Below, piece after piece: positions 5,091 through 6,128 of a DNA stretch of 6,128 nucleotides. The notes beneath the pieces are model-generated. The model was not told where the DNA came from. It ran no database searches and worked only from the letters and a program-made list of their open reading frames with translations. The position numbers and the translations under genes were made by a program. How positions within the stretch are numbered: the stretch's first letter is position 1; each line of letters begins with the position of its first letter. Source of the DNA: Patescibacteria group bacterium (GTDB taxonomy: Bacteria; Patescibacteriota; Minisyncoccia; Phycocordibacterales; DATDWN01); contig JAUPVY010000033.1 in assembly GCA_030916785.1 (NCBI GenBank), positions 1 through 6,128 on the forward strand, given 5' to 3'.

Positions 5091-5126
5091 AAAGAAAAAC
5101 ACACCGAGGATGGTGTGTTTTTCTTT
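5091..5126 (+). terminator. Rho-independent terminator between nrdJ and rpiB
   Basis: AAAGAAAAACACACC (5091-5105) pairs without mismatch with GGTGTGTTTTTCTTT (5112-5126), a 15-bp stem around a 6-base GAGGAT loop, 26 bases after the nrdJ stop. The T-rich 3' arm supplies the U-tract, and the mirrored A-rich arm allows action on the other strand. It separates nrdJ from the rpiB unit. Confidence 0.92.
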
Positions 5127-5131
5127 CTGTC

Positions 5132-5140
5132 TGATATAAT
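5132..5140 (+). promoter_or_regulatory. Extended -10 promoter of the rpiB-rpe unit
   Basis: TGA followed by a perfect TATAAT (5135-5140) forms an extended -10 element; there is no recognisable -35 box, since that position is the terminator. Transcription should start near 5147, leaving about six bases before the ATG at 5153, so the mRNA is nearly leaderless and has no Shine-Dalgarno. Confidence 0.6.
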
Positions 5141-5152
5141 TAGATCGGTAAT

Positions 5153-5596
5153 ATGAAAATTTATATTGGTTCAGATCACGCAGGCTTTGAAATGAAAAGA
5201 GGACTCATCTCTCATTTGGTAGAGGGTGATTTTGAAGTCTATGACTGTGGTCCAAAGGAATACGTTCACAATGATGACTACCCAGACTATATTTCTATAG
5301 TTGCTAAATGTGTGGCCCACGAAGAGGATTCAATGGGAATTGTTTTGGGGTGGTCAGGTCAGGGTGAGGCAATAGTAGCCAATCGTTTTCCGGGTGTTAG
5401 ATGCGCTGTGTTCTATGGAGGACCAAAACACATACTGACTTTGACCCGTGAACACAACGACGCAAATATTTTGTCTCTTGGTGCGCACTTTATTACAACT
5501 CAGGAGGCAACCCAAGCAGTAGATATGTGGCTCCACACAAAGTTTTCAAATGATGAGAGACACATTAGAAGAATAAAAAAGATAGAAAATTTATGA
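5153..5596 (+). CDS. rpiB: Ribose-5-phosphate isomerase B
   Basis: The 147-residue product belongs to the RpiB/LacAB sugar-phosphate isomerase family and interconverts ribose-5-phosphate and ribulose-5-phosphate in the non-oxidative pentose phosphate pathway. Family marks are GSDHAGFEMK (6-15, D8/H9), YDCG (30-33), the loop GWSGQGEAIVANR (66-78) with PGVRCAVF, REHNDAN (99-105, H101) and RHIRR (136-140). The Escherichia coli-type catalytic Cys in the loop is absent. The loop instead resembles the Mycobacterium tuberculosis enzyme, where a glutamate is the base; E72 is the equivalent here. W67 stands where both those enzymes have glycine, which is unusual next to the active site. Length is normal. 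The gene follows its own extended -10 promoter with almost no leader, and its TGA stop overlaps the ATG of the epimerase-like gene, indicating translational coupling. TGA as the stop argues against a recoded genetic code. Confidence 0.93.
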   Translation: MKIYIGSDHAGFEMKRGLISHLVEGDFEVYDCGPKEYVHNDDYPDYISIVAKCVAHEEDSMGIVLGWSGQGEAIVANRFPGVRCAVFYGGPKHILTLTREHNDANILSLGAHFITTQEATQAVDMWLHTKFSNDERHIRRIKKIENL

Positions 5597-6128
5597 TACA
5601 AATAGTACCCGCAATAATTCCACATACAAAGGAGCAATTGGAAGAAGAAATAAAGAGAGTTAAGAAATTTGCACCAAAAGTGCAGATAGATATTACTGAT
5701 GGTATTTTTGTTCCCACTAAAACATGGCCATACAATGGTCGTGATGTAGATTTTTTTGATAGATTGAAAAGAGAGGAGGAGGGTTGGCCTGAATGGGAGG
5801 ATGTAGAGTTTGAAGTTCATTTGATGATAAAAAATCCAGAGTATTCTGTTTTGGATTGGATAAAGACGGGGGCTTCTACTATCGTAGCTCACATAGAAGC
5901 AACGGATAATTTTCAAGAAGTAATAGATTTGTGTAGAGAAAATATAGTGTCTGTCGGTGTCGCAATAAAACCATCTACGGACATTTCTCTTTTAGAACCT
6001 TTTGTTCATCAAGTCGATTTTATTCAATGCATGGGGAGTGATATGCTCGGAAAACACGGAGTAGCCTTAGAAGAAAAATCTGTTTCTCAGATAAGAACAT
6101 TGCACGGACTTTATCCAGAACATGTAAT
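5593..6128 (+). CDS. Ribulose-phosphate 3-epimerase-like protein (partial, runs off right edge)
   Basis: The frame is open for 178 codons from an ATG that overlaps the rpiB stop (ATGA) to the window edge; only the C-terminal end is missing. The sequence fits the ribulose-phosphate binding TIM barrel of Rpe: VPAIIPHT (5-12) for the first strand, QIDITDG (31-37) with FVPTKTWP, FEVHLMIKNP (73-82), IVAHIEA (97-103), VGVAIKP (121-127) and DFIQCMGSD (142-150). The base D33 and the ligand H76 match canonical residues. However, the usual metal-binding His of HxDxMDG is Q31, Met is T35, and the Gly-rich MxVxPGFGGQ loop reads CMGSDMLGKHG. It may be a divergent epimerase, possibly of a Patescibacteria-type subfamily, or a related barrel enzyme. 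Pairing with rpiB supports a pentose phosphate role: the two would link ribose-5-P, ribulose-5-P and xylulose-5-P. No separate ribosome binding site is visible. Confidence 0.8.
   Translation, partial: MIQIVPAIIPHTKEQLEEEIKRVKKFAPKVQIDITDGIFVPTKTWPYNGRDVDFFDRLKREEEGWPEWEDVEFEVHLMIKNPEYSVLDWIKTGASTIVAHIEATDNFQEVIDLCRENIVSVGVAIKPSTDISLLEPFVHQVDFIQCMGSDMLGKHGVALEEKSVSQIRTLHGLYPEHV

Noticed and set aside
5594..5596. TGA as a sense codon (recoded genetic code)
   Set aside because: TGA ends RpiB at the usual family length and overlaps the next ATG in the typical ATGA arrangement; no in-frame TGA is needed in any other gene.
2147..5916. Minus-strand open frames opposite the DUF192, nrdJ, rpiB and rpe-like genes
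   Set aside because: They lie antisense to strongly conserved proteins and show no domains, ribosome binding sites or promoters.

Overview
Most of the window (about 480-6128) is AT-rich. It reads as one compact bacterial gene cluster with every gene on the + strand: a membrane-anchored cyclophilin, an RRM RNA-binding protein, a DUF192 protein, an adenosylcobalamin-dependent (class II) ribonucleotide reductase, and a ribose-5-phosphate isomerase B / ribulose-phosphate-3-epimerase-like pair that continues past the right edge. The AT-rich composition, short genes, scarcity of Shine-Dalgarno sites, B12-dependent reductase and divergent Rpe-like sequence suggest a Patescibacteria (CPR)-type genome. 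That assignment is inference. TGA ends rpiB, so the recoded-TGA lineages of that group are unlikely.

Positions 1 to about 470 differ in kind. They are GC-rich (35 G/C in the first 60 bases) and carry the 5' part of a minus-strand gene for a secreted, signal-peptide-bearing protein that runs off the left edge. Its codon choice is strongly GC-biased. The composition changes within a few tens of bases around 460-480, so the contig is either a chimeric assembly or carries a sharp horizontal-transfer boundary.

Layout: 1-412 (-) secreted protein, partial; 413-565 divergent intergenic region with a good promoter for the cyclophilin; 566-1207 cyclophilin; 1215-1358 a four-arm inverted-repeat structure; 1360-1499 strong promoter and structured leader; 1500-1811 RRM protein; 1812-1994 structured 3' region ending in a terminator with a GCAA loop; 2032-2493 DUF192 protein, probably from a leaderless mRNA; 2494-2697 regulatory region with DnaA-box-like sites, an attenuator-like hairpin and a 14-bp direct repeat; 2698-5064 class II reductase (nrdJ); 5091-5126 terminator; 5153-5596 rpiB; 5593-6128 rpe-like gene, partial, overlapping rpiB by ATGA.

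Functionally, RpiB and the Rpe-like protein fit the interconversion of pentose phosphates, and NrdJ converts ribonucleotides to deoxyribonucleotides, so the right two thirds is nucleotide and pentose metabolism. The cyclophilin and DUF192 proteins probably work outside the cytoplasmic membrane. The RRM protein is a small RNA binder whose mRNA has long structured untranslated regions at both ends. The most unusual feature is the four-arm element at 1215-1358, whose perfect pairings form a four-way junction with no unpaired bases at the centre.
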